Shown piece after piece: positions 46,221 through 55,755 of a DNA stretch of 64,000 nt. The stretch is from positions 2,583,242 through 2,647,241 of the forward strand of contig NC_011832.1 in NCBI RefSeq assembly GCF_000021965.1, written 5' to 3'. The DNA comes from Methanosphaerula palustris E1-9c. Lineage in GTDB: Archaea; Halobacteriota; Methanomicrobia; Methanomicrobiales; Methanospirillaceae. Position 1 is the first letter of the stretch. Each line of letters opens with the position of its first letter. The notes under the pieces are model-generated. The model was not told where the DNA came from. It searched no databases and saw nothing but the letters and a program-made list of their open reading frames with translations. Both the position numbers and the translations under genes were made by a program.

Positions 46221-47911
46221 AAGACCATCCCTCCCACCATCTGGAGATGTTCGGCGATCGGGCCCATGGCAAAGATCGGGAAGAAGGTGAGTGCACCAAC
46301 GATCAGGACCACAAGGACGAGCCAGATGGCAAATGGTACAGTATGCGTCGGCAGGGTGCCAAAGGATGGAGGAACCGTCTTTTTGGCCGCGAGGGCGCCG
46401 GCGAGGGCAAGGATCGCGATGATCGGCACGAACCGGCCGAGCGCCATGGCCAGGCTTCCAGTGAGGGTGTAGAAGAGCGTCGTTGCATTCAGTCCGGCAA
46501 AGGCCGAACCGTTGTTGTTCGCCATCGAGGCGAAAGCGTAGACGATCTCAGAGAGACCATGGGCGCCCGGGTTCAGGATCGAACTCGTGCCAGCCGGAAG
46601 GGAGAGCGCGATGCCGGAGAGGATCAGGGTGAGGATGCCGGCCGTGAGCACGGTCGCGACCGCCATCTTCATCTCAAAGGCTCCGATCTTCTTGCCGAGG
46701 TACTCGGGGGTCCGTCCGATCATCAGTCCTGCGACGAAGACGGCGATGACGACGAACGCGATCATCGTATAGAACCCGGAACCGACCCCGCCGAAGATGA
46801 CCTCACTGAGAAGGATCAGCGCGAGGGGCACAAGACCACCGAGCGGAGTCAGGGAGTCGAACATCGTGTTGACCGCCCCTGTCGAGGTGGCCGTGGTCGC
46901 GGTCGAGAAGAGCGCGGTGCCACCGAGTCCAAACCTGACCTCCTTCCCCTCCATCGGGAAGCCCGAGGTTCCCGAAATGAGGGGGTTCCCGGAGAGCTCG
47001 GCCGTGTACAGGACCGCAAAGGCCCCGAGGAAGAGGGCGAGCATCACGGCGTAGAGGATGTACCCCTGCCGCCGGTCGCCGACTGCCTCACCGAACATGA
47101 ACGGTAGCGCAGCCGGGATCAGAAGGATCAAAAAGATCTCGGCGAGGTTGGTGAACGGGTTCGGGTTCTCGAAGGGATGGGCGGAGTTCGCATTGAAGAA
47201 TCCGCCGCCGTTGGTCCCGACCTCCTTGATCGCCTCCTGGGAGGCGACCGGACCCATCGCGATCGTCTGCAGACCATCGCTGGTCTGGACATAGGGATCG
47301 AGATTCTGGATCACACCCTGCGAAGCAAGGACGAGAGCGCCGATGATCGCGAGAGGCAGCAGAACGCCGAGGACACCGCGGGTGAGATCGACCCAGAAAC
47401 AGCCGACCCGGTCGGTCTCACGCCGGGTGAGTCCCCGGATGAGCACGACGGTCACGGCGAGGCCGGTGGCGGCCGAGAGGAAGTTCTGGACTGCGAATCC
47501 GACCATCTGCGAGAGGTAACTCGCAGCGACTTCACCTGAATACGCCTGCCAGTTGGTGTTGGTCACGAACGAGATGGCGGTGTTCAGCGCAAGGTCCGGG
47601 GAGAAGCCCGAAACTCCGGCCGGGTTGAGCGGCAGGAAGCCCTGCAGAAGAAGCAGGACGAAGAGGAACGCCACCCCGATACCGTTGAAGATGAGGAGGT
47701 CGCGGGCATAGCCTCGCCAGGTCTCCTCGGCTGTCGGGTCAACCCCGAGGAGGCGGTAGACCGGAGCCTCAAGGGTTCGAATGATAGCCGGCGGCCTGTC
47801 TTGGAAGAAGAGCCGGGACATGTACTTTCCGAGAGGGAAAGCGACGGCGGTCAGGAGAAGCACGAAAACGATAATTCCCACCGCATCAAGGAGTGGATCA
47901 GGGTATGTCAC
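46217..47911 (-). CDS. kdpA: Potassium-transporting ATPase subunit A
   Basis: The 564-residue channel subunit has the expected four pore repeats: [46 protein letters not shown] and other KdpA segments, with ten membrane helices. It selects K+ and hands it to KdpB. The start is GTG 47911. A small KdpF frame was searched for upstream and not recognised. It is the promoter-proximal gene of kdpABC-kdpD. Confidence 0.96.
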   Translation of the reverse strand: MTYPDPLLDAVGIIVFVLLLTAVAFPLGKYMSRLFFQDRPPAIIRTLEAPVYRLLGVDPTAEETWRGYARDLLIFNGIGVAFLFVLLLLQGFLPLNPAGVSGFSPDLALNTAISFVTNTNWQAYSGEVAASYLSQMVGFAVQNFLSAATGLAVTVVLIRGLTRRETDRVGCFWVDLTRGVLGVLLPLAIIGALVLASQGVIQNLDPYVQTSDGLQTIAMGPVASQEAIKEVGTNGGGFFNANSAHPFENPNPFTNLAEIFLILLIPAALPFMFGEAVGDRRQGYILYAVMLALFLGAFAVLYTAELSGNPLISGTSGFPMEGKEVRFGLGGTALFSTATTATSTGAVNTMFDSLTPLGGLVPLALILLSEVIFGGVGSGFYTMIAFVVIAVFVAGLMIGRTPEYLGKKIGAFEMKMAVATVLTAGILTLILSGIALSLPAGTSSILNPGAHGLSEIVYAFASMANNNGSAFAGLNATTLFYTLTGSLAMALGRFVPIIAILALAGALAAKKTVPPSFGTLPTHTVPFAIWLVLVVLIVGALTFFPIFAMGPIAEHLQMVGGMVL

Positions 47912-48271
47912 CGAAGATCACCTGATTGCAGATGGGCCAGTTGTTGCTGACGAGAAATTCTCACCATAGACATTTTCACCTCGACGCCACGGGGGCGACG
48001 AACCGAACTAATCTAATACATATTCTGGAATGAGATGCTTGAATATCAACTTTTTCTATTTTAGATAGAATGTTTAATATGTAAGAACTTTTTTTATCAT
48101 CCAGATACCCCCTTTCAACCCTCCAGAAGGGAGGTGAAAAATAAGAAATTTCCGACCTGCGCAGGCCCGGATCGATGGCTGCAGTGATGGTCATCTCGCC
48201 CTGTTAACGGTGTGAACCACGGTTGCAATCATACGATCAGGTTTATCACATCAGGGCTTCATCAGAACACC
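47912..48271. other. Intergenic region upstream of kdpA and a lipoprotein gene
   Basis: About 360 bases between divergent genes. AT-rich DNA near 48040-48100 (minus strand ACATATTAAACATTC) probably contains the kdp promoter, leaving a leader of about 130-150 bases. GGTTTATCAC (48240-48249) is a candidate TATA for the lipoprotein gene. A 19-codon frame overlapping the kdpA start is not hydrophobic and does not look like KdpF. Confidence 0.5.
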
Positions 48272-48721
48272 ATGAACATAAACAATAAAATGAAAGCCAT
48301 ACTCTGTGTGAGTATTCTCCTCTTCGCGGTACTGATCAGTGGATGCACAACCACATCTCAGCAGAGCACTGCAGCGGTTGCCACTCCACCCAGCCTCCTT
48401 GGGAACTGGACCGGCACGATGAATGGGTACTCCAATGGGGAAGGGTACAATAACTGGACCGATTACACCATGACCATGAAGGTCACTGAACAGAGAGGCC
48501 GGATCTTTTCGGGAGAGTTCCTCTTCACGAATCAGAGCGGAATTTCGTCGACCAACAAATGTGCCGGAGTGATCGGCCGCGATGGAAAGACTCTTTCCAT
48601 GGTCGAGGACGGGGGAGGAACTTCTTCCGGCTCCCTTGTCGCTCCGGATGAGATAGAACTCACCTACACGAATGGGGCAGAACCCTTCACCATCTCGATC
48701 GATTCGCTGAAGAAGGTCTGA
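48272..48721 (+). CDS. Small lipoprotein, paralogue family member 1
   Basis: The N terminus KAILCVSILLFAVLISGCTT is a lipoprotein signal peptide with a lipobox ending in Cys. After it a Thr/Ser-rich linker leads to LLGNWTGTMNGYSNGEGYN and GRIFSGEFLF, VIGRDGKTLSMVEDGGG, and PFTISIDSLKKV, a compact beta domain of about 110 residues. I do not recognise a function. Two relatives occur in this window (49956-50414 and 56328-56753). The sequence GCTTCATCAGAAC just before the start is shared with member 2, indicating duplication of promoter plus gene. Confidence 0.75.
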   Translation: MNINNKMKAILCVSILLFAVLISGCTTTSQQSTAAVATPPSLLGNWTGTMNGYSNGEGYNNWTDYTMTMKVTEQRGRIFSGEFLFTNQSGISSTNKCAGVIGRDGKTLSMVEDGGGTSSGSLVAPDEIELTYTNGAEPFTISIDSLKKV

Positions 48722-48841
48722 GATTACCATTCCCCCCATCTTTTCGGAGGTGCGAACAATATTTTTGGCCGGAAGACCTGTGAAGGAGAGGCTGATGTGA
48801 ATGCAATCATAAAGTAGTGAAACAAAAGATCATCCATTGTA

Positions 48842-49801
48842 ATGGAAGAACGACCTGTGGTTACCATGACGATATCACCTCTCGAACGCTATCACGGATC
48901 ACTCCTCGGTCTGGCAGTCGGCGATGCTCTGGGTGTCCCCCTTGAATTCATGTCCCCGGGAACGTTCAACCCGGTCCACGCCATGATCGGCGGAGGAATG
49001 TTCGGATTGAAACCCGGGGAATGGACCGACGACACCTCGATGGCCCTCTGCCTGGCCGAGAGCCTCATCCAGTGCAGTGGGTTCGACCTGAACGACCAGC
49101 TCGAACGGTACTGTGACTGGTACCGGAACGGACACCTGAGCAGCAATGGAAAAAATTTTGATATCGGGACGACGACCCTCTCCGCACTCCTCCATTTCGA
49201 GAAGACGGGGGAACCCAAATCCGGTCCCACCGATCCTCGTTCGGCGGGAAACGGGTCCCTGATGCGCCTGGCCCCGATCCCGCTGGCATATGCCGGCACG
49301 CCCTCCTGTGCGATCGAACTCTCCGGGGAGAACTCGAAGGCGACCCATCCCCTCGACCTGTGCGTCGACGCATGCCGCTATATGGGGGGGCTCATCGTCG
49401 GTGCCGTCCGGGGCACTTCAAAGGAGGAGTTACTCTCCTCGCAATTCTCACCTGTTGAAGGCTACTGGGACCTCCATCCGCTTGCACCGGAGATCTGCAC
49501 CGTAGCCGACGGCTCTTTTTGGGAGAAGGAGCCGCCGGAGATTCGGGGGCGGGGTCATGTCGTCGACTCGCTCGAAGCGGCGTTGTGGGCCTTTGCCCGG
49601 ACGGAATCCTTTGAAGAGGGGTGCCTCGCGGCGGTGAACCTCGGCGACGATGCGGATACGACCGGGGCGATATACGGGCAGCTCGCCGGCGCCTATTACG
49701 GAGTCACTGCGATTCCGGATGGTTGGAAGGAGACGATCGTGCAGCGGGAGACGATCGAGCAGTTTGCGAACGATCTCTTCCGGATCGCCGGACGTTTATA
49801 G
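48842..49801 (+). CDS. ADP-ribosylglycohydrolase family protein
   Basis: The 319-residue protein has the ADP-ribosylglycohydrolase/DraG signatures: [34 protein letters not shown] with the metal-binding [17 protein letters not shown], and [22 protein letters not shown] with the DxDTT-type metal site. It hydrolyses ADP-ribose bonds on proteins or small molecules using two metal ions, in the cytoplasm. Starts at ATG 48842 or ATG 48866 are both possible; the conserved part begins just after the latter. No toxin-like ADP-ribosyltransferase gene is adjacent. Confidence 0.92.
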   Translation: MEERPVVTMTISPLERYHGSLLGLAVGDALGVPLEFMSPGTFNPVHAMIGGGMFGLKPGEWTDDTSMALCLAESLIQCSGFDLNDQLERYCDWYRNGHLSSNGKNFDIGTTTLSALLHFEKTGEPKSGPTDPRSAGNGSLMRLAPIPLAYAGTPSCAIELSGENSKATHPLDLCVDACRYMGGLIVGAVRGTSKEELLSSQFSPVEGYWDLHPLAPEICTVADGSFWEKEPPEIRGRGHVVDSLEAALWAFARTESFEEGCLAAVNLGDDADTTGAIYGQLAGAYYGVTAIPDGWKETIVQRETIEQFANDLFRIAGRL

Positions 49802-49955
49802 GAGAGGTCGACCCTGGCGGGTTCCTGCAGAGAGGGGGTTTCTCTCTCCGGATACTCATGGTTGAGATCGACGACCGACCGGTCGATCGATCGCCCCCCA
49901 CCCTTCCCGATCAAAAGATCTGGTTTTATCCCTCTCCGTGCTTCATCAGAACGAT

Positions 49956-50414
49956 ATGAACATGAAGATAACGATGAAAGCCCTGCTCTGTGTGAGTCTC
50001 CTGCTCCTCGGAGTGCTGATCGGCGGCTGTACAACCGTCCCTCAGGAGAGTAAGAACACGAGCACGACTGTAGTCACCGCTCCCAACCTGCTCGGGAACT
50101 GGACCGGTACGATCGATGGGTACATCGAAGGGGAGGGATACAATGCTTATTCCGGTGATACCATGACCATGAGGATCACTGAACAGAAAGGGCGGATCTT
50201 TTCGGGAGATTTTGTCTTCGCGAACCAGAGCGGAGTCTGGAAGACCACCACGGGTGCCGGGGAGATCGGCCGCGATGGAAAGACACTAACCCTGGTCCAG
50301 ACCGGGGGAGGATATTCTTCCGGGACACTGGTCGCTCCGGATGAGATTGAATTCATCTACACGAACAGGAACGACCCCTTCGCCATCTCGATCGATTCGC
50401 TGAAGAAGATCTGA
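49956..50414 (+). CDS. Small lipoprotein, paralogue family member 2
   Basis: ITMKALLCVSLLLLGVLIGGC is a lipoprotein signal with a GGC lipobox. The mature part repeats the pattern of member 1: PNLLGNWTGTIDGYIEGEGYN, KGRIFSGDFVF, GEIGRDGKTLTLVQTGGG, FAISIDSLKKI. The frame opens at 49938, but ATG 49956 aligns with the start of member 1. A TATA-like TTTTATCC and CTTCATCAGAAC leader are shared. A T-run (50427-50433) follows the stop. The function is unknown. Confidence 0.75.
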   Translation: MNMKITMKALLCVSLLLLGVLIGGCTTVPQESKNTSTTVVTAPNLLGNWTGTIDGYIEGEGYNAYSGDTMTMRITEQKGRIFSGDFVFANQSGVWKTTTGAGEIGRDGKTLTLVQTGGGYSSGTLVAPDEIEFIYTNRNDPFAISIDSLKKI

Positions 50415-50592
50415 GAACATCTCCTTTTTTATCAGGAGACGGTAGCCACCCGGATAGGAGACCATCGCACCCGGATCGAACGGCACCGGCCGGATCGGTA
50501 CTGACCGAACCATTATCAGCCCCGTCGAGAACGGATCGTATGATCTGTTCTTCACGTTTGAATCCCAACGATCTGATACTCAGGAGATAACG

Positions 50593-51621
50593 GTGGAGAA
50601 CATGGAGAATATTCAAAAATTACCCCCCTCCGATGACACAATCGAGGATACTGAAGCACAGTGTCCGGAGTGTCACCGGGAAACGGATCGCCTCCCTTCA
50701 GATCATGACGTCGATCTTTTTGAAGACGCCTGCCAGGAGCATTACCCCCTGGATCATCACTTCTCCCTTGTCTGGGCCTCCCTCTCCTGGTCCGAGTGGG
50801 TCCCTTTCACCGCGGAGAAACACGAATTCCGGGAGATCCCAAAAGAGCCCGGCCTCTACCGGATACGGCCGGTCGGCAGTGATTTCCTCATGTACATCGG
50901 CGAGACCCGGAGAAGCGTGTACCAGCAGCTCAACGAACTCCGGTACACCCTCAAACGAACAGACCTGATGCCGTGGAGCGATCCCTATACGGTCGCCCCC
51001 TCCCTCTGGGCCTGGCGGGATGCGGAAGGATTCGAGTTCGAATGTTCCGGCGCCCCGCTCGATGCCTCCACGAACGGGAGGCGGGGGATGGAGCATCTCC
51101 TCCTGTACCGGTACCGGCAACAGCAGGGTGAATCCCCACTCTGCAACTTCGGCCGGTTCCACCCGCGGTACCGGAGGTCCACGAACCGGAAAGAGCATCT
51201 TCGCGGTGGGAGGCTGGAAGCCGGCCAGAAGGACAACCCGGCCGGCGGGAAAAGTTCTCCGCCGCTCTCTGCAGCAGGGAAACCCGGGGATGCTGACTGG
51301 ATGGACCTCTCATGGAGTGACCGCGAGATGCTCGTGCCGGAGAAGATCCTGACCGTTCCTGCAGGCCCCGGGCTGTATCTCCTCTCCGATCCCGGTTCGC
51401 AGGAGATCGTCTCCATCGGCCAGTCCGGGAACTGTGCGAAGCGGTTGCTCGATCTCAGCGGAAAGTCGTGGGATGGAAAGGACCTGCAATTCTCGGTTCA
51501 CGGCGTCGAGGAGTCGGTGCTTCCGCATCAACTCTGGGAACTGGAGAACGATCTCATCGGGAATTTTTTCGAGCAGAACCGGAGAGTGCCGGAGTACCAG
51601 TTCCAGGGCAGAACGGATTGA
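50593..51621 (+). CDS. Protein with two GIY-YIG-like domains and an N-terminal zinc-binding-like motif
   Basis: The 342-residue protein contains EPGLYRIRPVGSDFLMYIGE (about residues 93-112) and later PGLYLLSDPGSQEIVSIGQ (about 257-275). Both have the GxY...YIG/SIG layout followed by a helix with Arg and a Leu (QQLNELR, KRLLDLS), as in GIY-YIG nucleases. The first also keeps a downstream Glu-rich helix; the second is more divergent. Residues 24-30 form CPECHRE. GTG 50593 is chosen over a later ATG because AGGAG lies seven bases upstream. A DNA-cleaving role is possible but catalysis is unproven. Confidence 0.6.
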   Translation: MENMENIQKLPPSDDTIEDTEAQCPECHRETDRLPSDHDVDLFEDACQEHYPLDHHFSLVWASLSWSEWVPFTAEKHEFREIPKEPGLYRIRPVGSDFLMYIGETRRSVYQQLNELRYTLKRTDLMPWSDPYTVAPSLWAWRDAEGFEFECSGAPLDASTNGRRGMEHLLLYRYRQQQGESPLCNFGRFHPRYRRSTNRKEHLRGGRLEAGQKDNPAGGKSSPPLSAAGKPGDADWMDLSWSDREMLVPEKILTVPAGPGLYLLSDPGSQEIVSIGQSGNCAKRLLDLSGKSWDGKDLQFSVHGVEESVLPHQLWELENDLIGNFFEQNRRVPEYQFQGRTD

Positions 51622-51786
51622 AGTTCGTATTCACGGAATTTTTATAAAAACGGGCAGGGAGGTCCTCAGCCAGGCAGTCGACAATGCACCGGACTCTCCC
51701 TTTGAATCCAGGCCGTTATGATCTCAATCCCATTACGCTTTTCTGCTGAAAATCTCCAGATGGTCTGAGGAGAACCTGTCTTCTTT

Positions 51787-52797
51787 GGGCTCTGTTGAAA
51801 CCCTCTGGTACTATGATCCCACGATAAGACAAATATCTAATAAGAATCGTTGCTCCTTGAGTCAATGACAAATTCAACAACAAGGAGCAGAAATAATGTC
51901 AACGAACCGGTATATCAAACTTGTCAGATACATCTGTTCAGTACTTCGATCCTCCCATTTCCCTCTTTATTCCTGTAAATATTCTCGGAGAACGTATACT
52001 CAGCATCAGCTCATGGCGATCCTTCTCTTTCGTGAAGCCCTTGGTACTGACTATCGTGATGTAGTCGAACTCATCAATCTGATGGGCAGGATCAAAGACA
52101 TCCTCAATTTTGACCAGGTTCCCCACTACTCGACCATCCATAAGTTCATGGCTCGAACTCCTTCTGCAGTACTCTCGATATTCCTGAATAAAACCCTCAA
52201 ACTGTTTTATTCCTGGGGTGAAATTGTTCCAACAACTGCCATCGATTCTACGGGATTCACAAGTCCGTACGCCAGTCATTATTACTCCTGGCGTACAGGA
52301 AAGACCCGAAAAAACTTCCTGAAAACGTCGATTGCAGTAGATACATGTAAGCAGGTGATCCTCTTTTCCAAGATCTCGCTAAAACCAGTTCACGACACTA
52401 AACATGCTGAACCACTCCTCAGGCAGTGCCAGAGGACCAGAAAAACCGGGTGTTATGTGATGGATAAAGGGTACGATTCCGAGAAACTTCATCGACAGAT
52501 CAGGGAAGAAATGGGTGCTGATTCGGTGATACCTGTCAGAACCTGGAAAGGAAAGATCTATTCGGGGAAATATAGACAAGAGATGTATAACAACTTCGAT
52601 TCGAAACGCTATTACGAGAGAAACAAAGTTGAAACCGCATTTTCAGTCATTAAAAGAAGATTCGGAGAGGACCTCAAGGCACGAAAATATTGGTACCAGG
52701 TCAAGGAGATCAAGGTCAAAATGATCCTCCATAACCTCACGAAGGTGGTTCAATCAGTCGTGATTGTTATCATAGTTGAAGCATTTCAACAGAGCCC
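51787..52797 (+). mobile_element. Complete insertion sequence, IS5-like, about 1.01 kb
   Basis: GGGCTCTGTTGAAA (51787-51800) and TTTCAACAGAGCCC (52784-52797) are perfect 14-bp terminal inverted repeats. They are flanked on both sides by TTCTTT (51781-51786 and 52798-52803), a probable 6-bp target duplication. One transposase gene fills the element. Perfect ends and flanks suggest a recent insertion. Confidence 0.85.
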
Positions 52798-52849
52798 TTC
52801 TTTGATAAGGATCAGTCAGGTACCGAAAGGGAGATTTTTCTGTGTTTGA
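51896..52849 (+). CDS. DDE transposase of the IS element
   Basis: The 317-residue protein has a DDE catalytic core: TAIDSTGF for the first Asp, [12 protein letters not shown] for the second, and [17 protein letters not shown] for the Glu with the Y-(2)-R-(3)-E-(6)-K-like spacing of IS4/IS5 transposases. An N-terminal segment with [18 protein letters not shown] matches the IS5-type DNA-binding part. About 296 codons lie inside the element; the frame runs through the right inverted repeat and ends 52 bases outside, so the last 17 or so residues come from the flank. ATG 51896 follows CAAGGAGCAG, a good ribosome-binding site. Confidence 0.9.
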   Translation: MSTNRYIKLVRYICSVLRSSHFPLYSCKYSRRTYTQHQLMAILLFREALGTDYRDVVELINLMGRIKDILNFDQVPHYSTIHKFMARTPSAVLSIFLNKTLKLFYSWGEIVPTTAIDSTGFTSPYASHYYSWRTGKTRKNFLKTSIAVDTCKQVILFSKISLKPVHDTKHAEPLLRQCQRTRKTGCYVMDKGYDSEKLHRQIREEMGADSVIPVRTWKGKIYSGKYRQEMYNNFDSKRYYERNKVETAFSVIKRRFGEDLKARKYWYQVKEIKVKMILHNLTKVVQSVVIVIIVEAFQQSPSLIRISQVPKGRFFCV

Positions 52850-53016
52850 CTCTTCCCGGAAAGATTGCCCGTCTCGCCCATGAACCCATTCATGCAAAAC
52901 CCGATGACCAAGTACTGCGGAACAGTGGTCTCCAGAGTGGTGAATTGTTTGAAATTCTTAAAAAGTTCATTCATGCTGTTGAACAGACACCTGAATTGCT
53001 TCTCAAAAATGAATAA
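52798..53016 (+). pseudogene. Orphan 3' gene fragment cut by the IS
   Basis: Immediately right of the IS an open frame without start reads [20 protein letters not shown] then GKIARLAHEPIHAKPDDQVL and ends EQTPELLLKNE-stop. Composition is protein-like, but I do not recognise the family. Joining the left flank adds only GEPV before a stop, so the gene was already broken or is shifted in frame. Confidence 0.4.
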
Positions 53017-53155
53017 TAACCATCAAATTTTCCATATGTGCCTATCCCGTAACCAAGCAGATGTCGCAACAAAACCCCGCTCTCCATGACCAGTGCGACG
53101 ACAGGATATGATGCGTTCCGGTCGTCGACAGACCACGTCGGCCTCCACATGATCG

Positions 53156-53872
53156 GTGCTCCCCAACGGCACCATCGGACCGGTGCCCATAGATCCCGAC
53201 TGGCAGTTCAATCACTTCACCGACGAGATTGGACCCGCCGTCGGGATCAACGCGGACGTGAAGGACATGGCTGCGTGGCTGATCCTCCTGTTCGGGAACG
53301 GAACCTTCGCGGAGAAGCAGGTTGTCAGGCACTGAAAACCTGACCATCATGCACAATCCCCAGACTCCCATCGCCAGGGAGATGACCGCCGACTCCAGGA
53401 CCTACTTCTGCCAGGGCTGGACCTATGTGGAGAAGAACGGGACGCCTCCGGTTCTTCAGCATACCGGCGAGACCCCCGGCAACCATGCCTACATCATGTT
53501 AGTACCGGGTGAGAAACTCGGGATTGTCATCCTCGCCAACGAGGTCTGCCAGAGCCTTCCCGAGGAGATCACGGACTGGTTTTACTGGCCCTATTTCAGC
53601 ACTTCCGGGCAGAAAGCGGGGCCTGGCACCGATCCGAACCTGGCAATGAAGGCATTTGTCTTCTCCGAGAAGACCCCAAGGCCCGAACACCTGGCATCGC
53701 CGCTCTCACTCAAGTCCTATCCGGAACCTTTGCGTGTCCCGTCTATGGTGACGCGACCGTCGCCCTGACCGACGGCAACTTGGTGCTCACGCTCGGGAAG
53801 GTGCCCGTGACCCTCTCGCTCTCGCCATGGGATGGGAACATCTGCCAGGCTGCCTGCCCTGCATTGCAGTGA
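53156..53872 (+). pseudogene. Beta-lactamase/serine hydrolase family gene remnant in three frames
   Basis: Frame one gives GPVPIDPDWQFNHFTDEIGP and AVGINADVKDMAAWLILLFG up to a stop at 53333. Frame two gives NLTIMHNPQTPIAREMT, YFCQGWTYVE, LQHTGETPGNHAYIMLVPGE, LGIVILAN. Frame three gives SGTFACPVYGDATVALTDGN. In order these match the C-terminal half of class C beta-lactamase-related proteins and their beta-barrel tail. At least two frameshifts and the loss of the N-terminal SxxK half show a dead gene. Confidence 0.7.
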
Positions 53873-53879
53873 GGGCAGC

Positions 53880-54087
53880 CTACGACAGCCGGGTCGTCAC
53901 CGAGGACTTGGAGTACTGGATGGAAGGGCCACTCTGGGTCCGGGGCGGTATCCCGGTGATCGCTGTCGATGGTGAGACCTACGAGGTCCGGAACGGGGTC
54001 ACGCTCTCCCAGTGTGGGAGGTCGAAGAACATGCTGTTCTGCGACAGGAGCCACCTTGAGGAGTGCCGGCCGGCGATGGTGGCATGA
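53880..54087 (+). pseudogene. Degenerate CDGSH iron-sulfur domain fragment
   Basis: GPLWVRGGIPVIAVDGETYE and VRNGVTLSQCGRSKNMLFCD are the start and centre of the archaeal/bacterial CDGSH-type domain. The expected cluster motif C-x-C-x2-S-x3-P-x-C-D-G-x-H is damaged (SQC, LFCDRSH), with the first Cys ligand lost. The N-terminal region of the host protein is absent. Confidence 0.6.
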
Positions 54088-54188
54088 AGAAGAGGGTCGA
54101 TGGGGAGGGGGAGATCCTTGCGATCACGATCGAGCAGGATGGACCGACGACCCGTGAGGCTGAAGGCCGGTCCGCTGATCGTATCGAG

Positions 54189-54335
54189 GACCGTGCAGGG
54201 ATGAACTTTTTTCCCGCCAAACTGGACGAGTTCCGTTTTGATCCCGGCCTTCTCAATCTCGTCCAGCGTGTGTCGGATCAATCAGTTCGTGTTTCCATCC
54301 TTGTTGGGATTTCCATTGAATGCGATTACTTTCAT
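54189..54335 (-). pseudogene. Remnant of a flavodoxin-like NADPH-FMN reductase gene with in-frame TGA
   Basis: From ATG 54335 the frame reads MKVIAFNGNPNKDGNTN, then TGA at 54284-54282, then LIRHTLDEIEKAGIKTELVQ and FGGKKVHPCTV, the start of an iron-sulfur flavoprotein family member. Similarity stops there. It is broken by a nonsense codon and lacks most of its length. It is divergent from the HxlR gene at 54410. Confidence 0.65.
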
Positions 54336-54409
54336 ATGATTCCTCGTTCGGATTTGTTCCGTGCAGTTTAGTTTAAGTAGTCAGTATATTATAGTAACCA
54401 ATTACAAGA

Positions 54410-54769
54410 TTGGTATTGAGTAATGTGAAGAGAACTAAGGAAAAATGTCCCTATCACTGTGAAATTGAGGCAGCTTTCGCTGTTATCGGGGGGAAACGGA
54501 AAGCCCGTATTATCTCCCATATAGGGGATGGAAAACCACGGTTTAACCAGCTGCGAGATATACTTGAGAATGTGAGCCCTCGGATGCTCGCAAAGCAGTT
54601 GAGGGAACTGGAAGAGGACGGCCTTGTGATTCGGAAGATGCATCGTGAGATCCCACCCCGGGTAGAATATGAACTGACGAAAACCGGAAGGGCGTTCATT
54701 CCGATCCTTGATAATATCAGTGACTGGGTTATCGAGTACTGTCCTGATGCGGCTCAGAAGATCGAATAA
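54410..54769 (+). CDS. HxlR family transcriptional regulator
   Basis: The protein has CPYHCEIEAAFAVIGGKRKARII, VSPRMLAKQLRELEEDGLV as recognition helix and EIPPRVEYELTKTG as wing. The N-terminal CPYxC pair is suited to redox sensing. Possible starts are TTG 54410, TTG 54416 or GTG 54425; the last leaves MKRTKEKCPY and is attractive, but no clear ribosome-binding site decides. It lies next to a broken flavoprotein gene, which may have been its target, and 24 bases before a second HxlR gene. Confidence 0.85.
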   Translation: MVLSNVKRTKEKCPYHCEIEAAFAVIGGKRKARIISHIGDGKPRFNQLRDILENVSPRMLAKQLRELEEDGLVIRKMHREIPPRVEYELTKTGRAFIPILDNISDWVIEYCPDAAQKIE

Positions 54770-54793
54770 TTTTAAAAATTTTGGAGAAAGATT

Positions 54794-55153
54794 ATGGCAC
54801 AACAATCCTGTCCCTACCAGTGCCCGGTTGAAGCGGCATTTGATTTTATCGGGGGAAAATGGAAAGCCCTCATCATATGGCATATCGGAAAGAGCAGCCG
54901 GCGGTATTCCGAGATTAAACAAAAACTGCCGAAAATCAGTCCGCACATCCTCTCCCGGCAGTTGAAGATGCTTGAGGACAACGGGCTCATTCTACGGAAA
55001 CAACATGAAGGCATCCCCCCTCGGGTTGAATATACTCTGACAGCAGCCGGCCTCGGGCTCCTGCCAATTCTTGATCTAACCTGCGACTGGGCAATAGCGC
55101 ATTATCCCGAACATATACCGAAAGGTTTTTTCAAACAACCACCCGGGTCATAA
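54794..55153 (+). CDS. HxlR family transcriptional regulator, second of a tandem pair
   Basis: The 119-residue protein begins MAQQSCPYQCPVEAAFDFIG and continues GKWKALIIWHI, ISPHILSRQLKMLEDNGLI and GIPPRVEYTLTAAG, all HxlR hallmarks. It shares the CPYxC motif and layout with the preceding gene, so the two arose by duplication, yet they differ enough to have separate targets. The 24-base gap suggests one transcript. A hairpin and T-run follow. Confidence 0.9.
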   Translation: MAQQSCPYQCPVEAAFDFIGGKWKALIIWHIGKSSRRYSEIKQKLPKISPHILSRQLKMLEDNGLILRKQHEGIPPRVEYTLTAAGLGLLPILDLTCDWAIAHYPEHIPKGFFKQPPGS

Positions 55154-55159
55154 AAAAAT

Positions 55160-55185
55160 GGGGAAGATCTCCCGCTTCTGTTTTT
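55160..55185 (+). terminator. Hairpin and T-run after the HxlR pair
   Basis: GGGGAAGATCTCCC can fold into a short stem and is followed by CTTCTGTTTTTAATTC. It lies between converging genes, consistent with a terminator. Confidence 0.45.
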
Positions 55186-55197
55186 AATTCTTTCACA

Positions 55198-55755
55198 TCA
55201 GTGCTCGATTGCGGTGGTAAAATAGATGTTCTGCCCCGATGCCTTGAGCGGGATCCCGTATACAATGCTACAACCTTTGATAATCCCGAGTTTCATTGCA
55301 GCAACACCGGCGCTGTACATGATACGATTATCCGCATTGTGGATGCTGGCAGTTTTTGCTGCTGAACCGACTGCAATACCGAGATCGGTTACCTTGAAGA
55401 CGCAGTTCGGGCCGGCATAGTCGGTCTTTTGGGGCTTTGTTTTTTCACATGCCTGTGCCATCTCATTGCAGGTCGCATAACCACATCCCCCGCAGTTCAG
55501 CCCAATCGGGTTCTGCCCGGCAATGCCGATCAGGACCAGCGCATCGCTGGCTAGAATCTGCTCGCCATTGGTCCGGAAAAAGTCCATGCCAGTTTCCTTA
55601 GCTATCCGGATCATCTCACCGGCTATTATTTCCTGTTCTTTCCTACCGACAACCTCGATGGCAAGAGAATCAAGCCCTACGGCTTTTGGTGCGGTACGTG
55701 CTGCCAGTGCCATAAGACCGGCAACGGTTTTTACTGCATCAGTTTCTGCAGACAT
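55198..55755 (-). CDS. DUF2148 ferredoxin-domain protein
   Basis: The 185-residue protein has MALAARTAPKAVGLDSL near the N terminus, a central LNCGGCGYATC cysteine cluster (about residues 87-97), CEKTK and GPNCVFKVTDLGIAVGSAAK, characteristic of the DUF2148 family common in methanogens. The cysteines likely bind an Fe-S cluster. The reaction is unknown. It has its own upstream region and converges on the HxlR pair. Confidence 0.9.
   Translation of the reverse strand: MSAETDAVKTVAGLMALAARTAPKAVGLDSLAIEVVGRKEQEIIAGEMIRIAKETGMDFFRTNGEQILASDALVLIGIAGQNPIGLNCGGCGYATCNEMAQACEKTKPQKTDYAGPNCVFKVTDLGIAVGSAAKTASIHNADNRIMYSAGVAAMKLGIIKGCSIVYGIPLKASGQNIYFTTAIEH

Noticed and set aside
47912-47990. Possible kdpF gene before kdpA
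   Set aside because: The only short frame (19 codons) is polar (Arg, Gln rich) rather than a hydrophobic helix.
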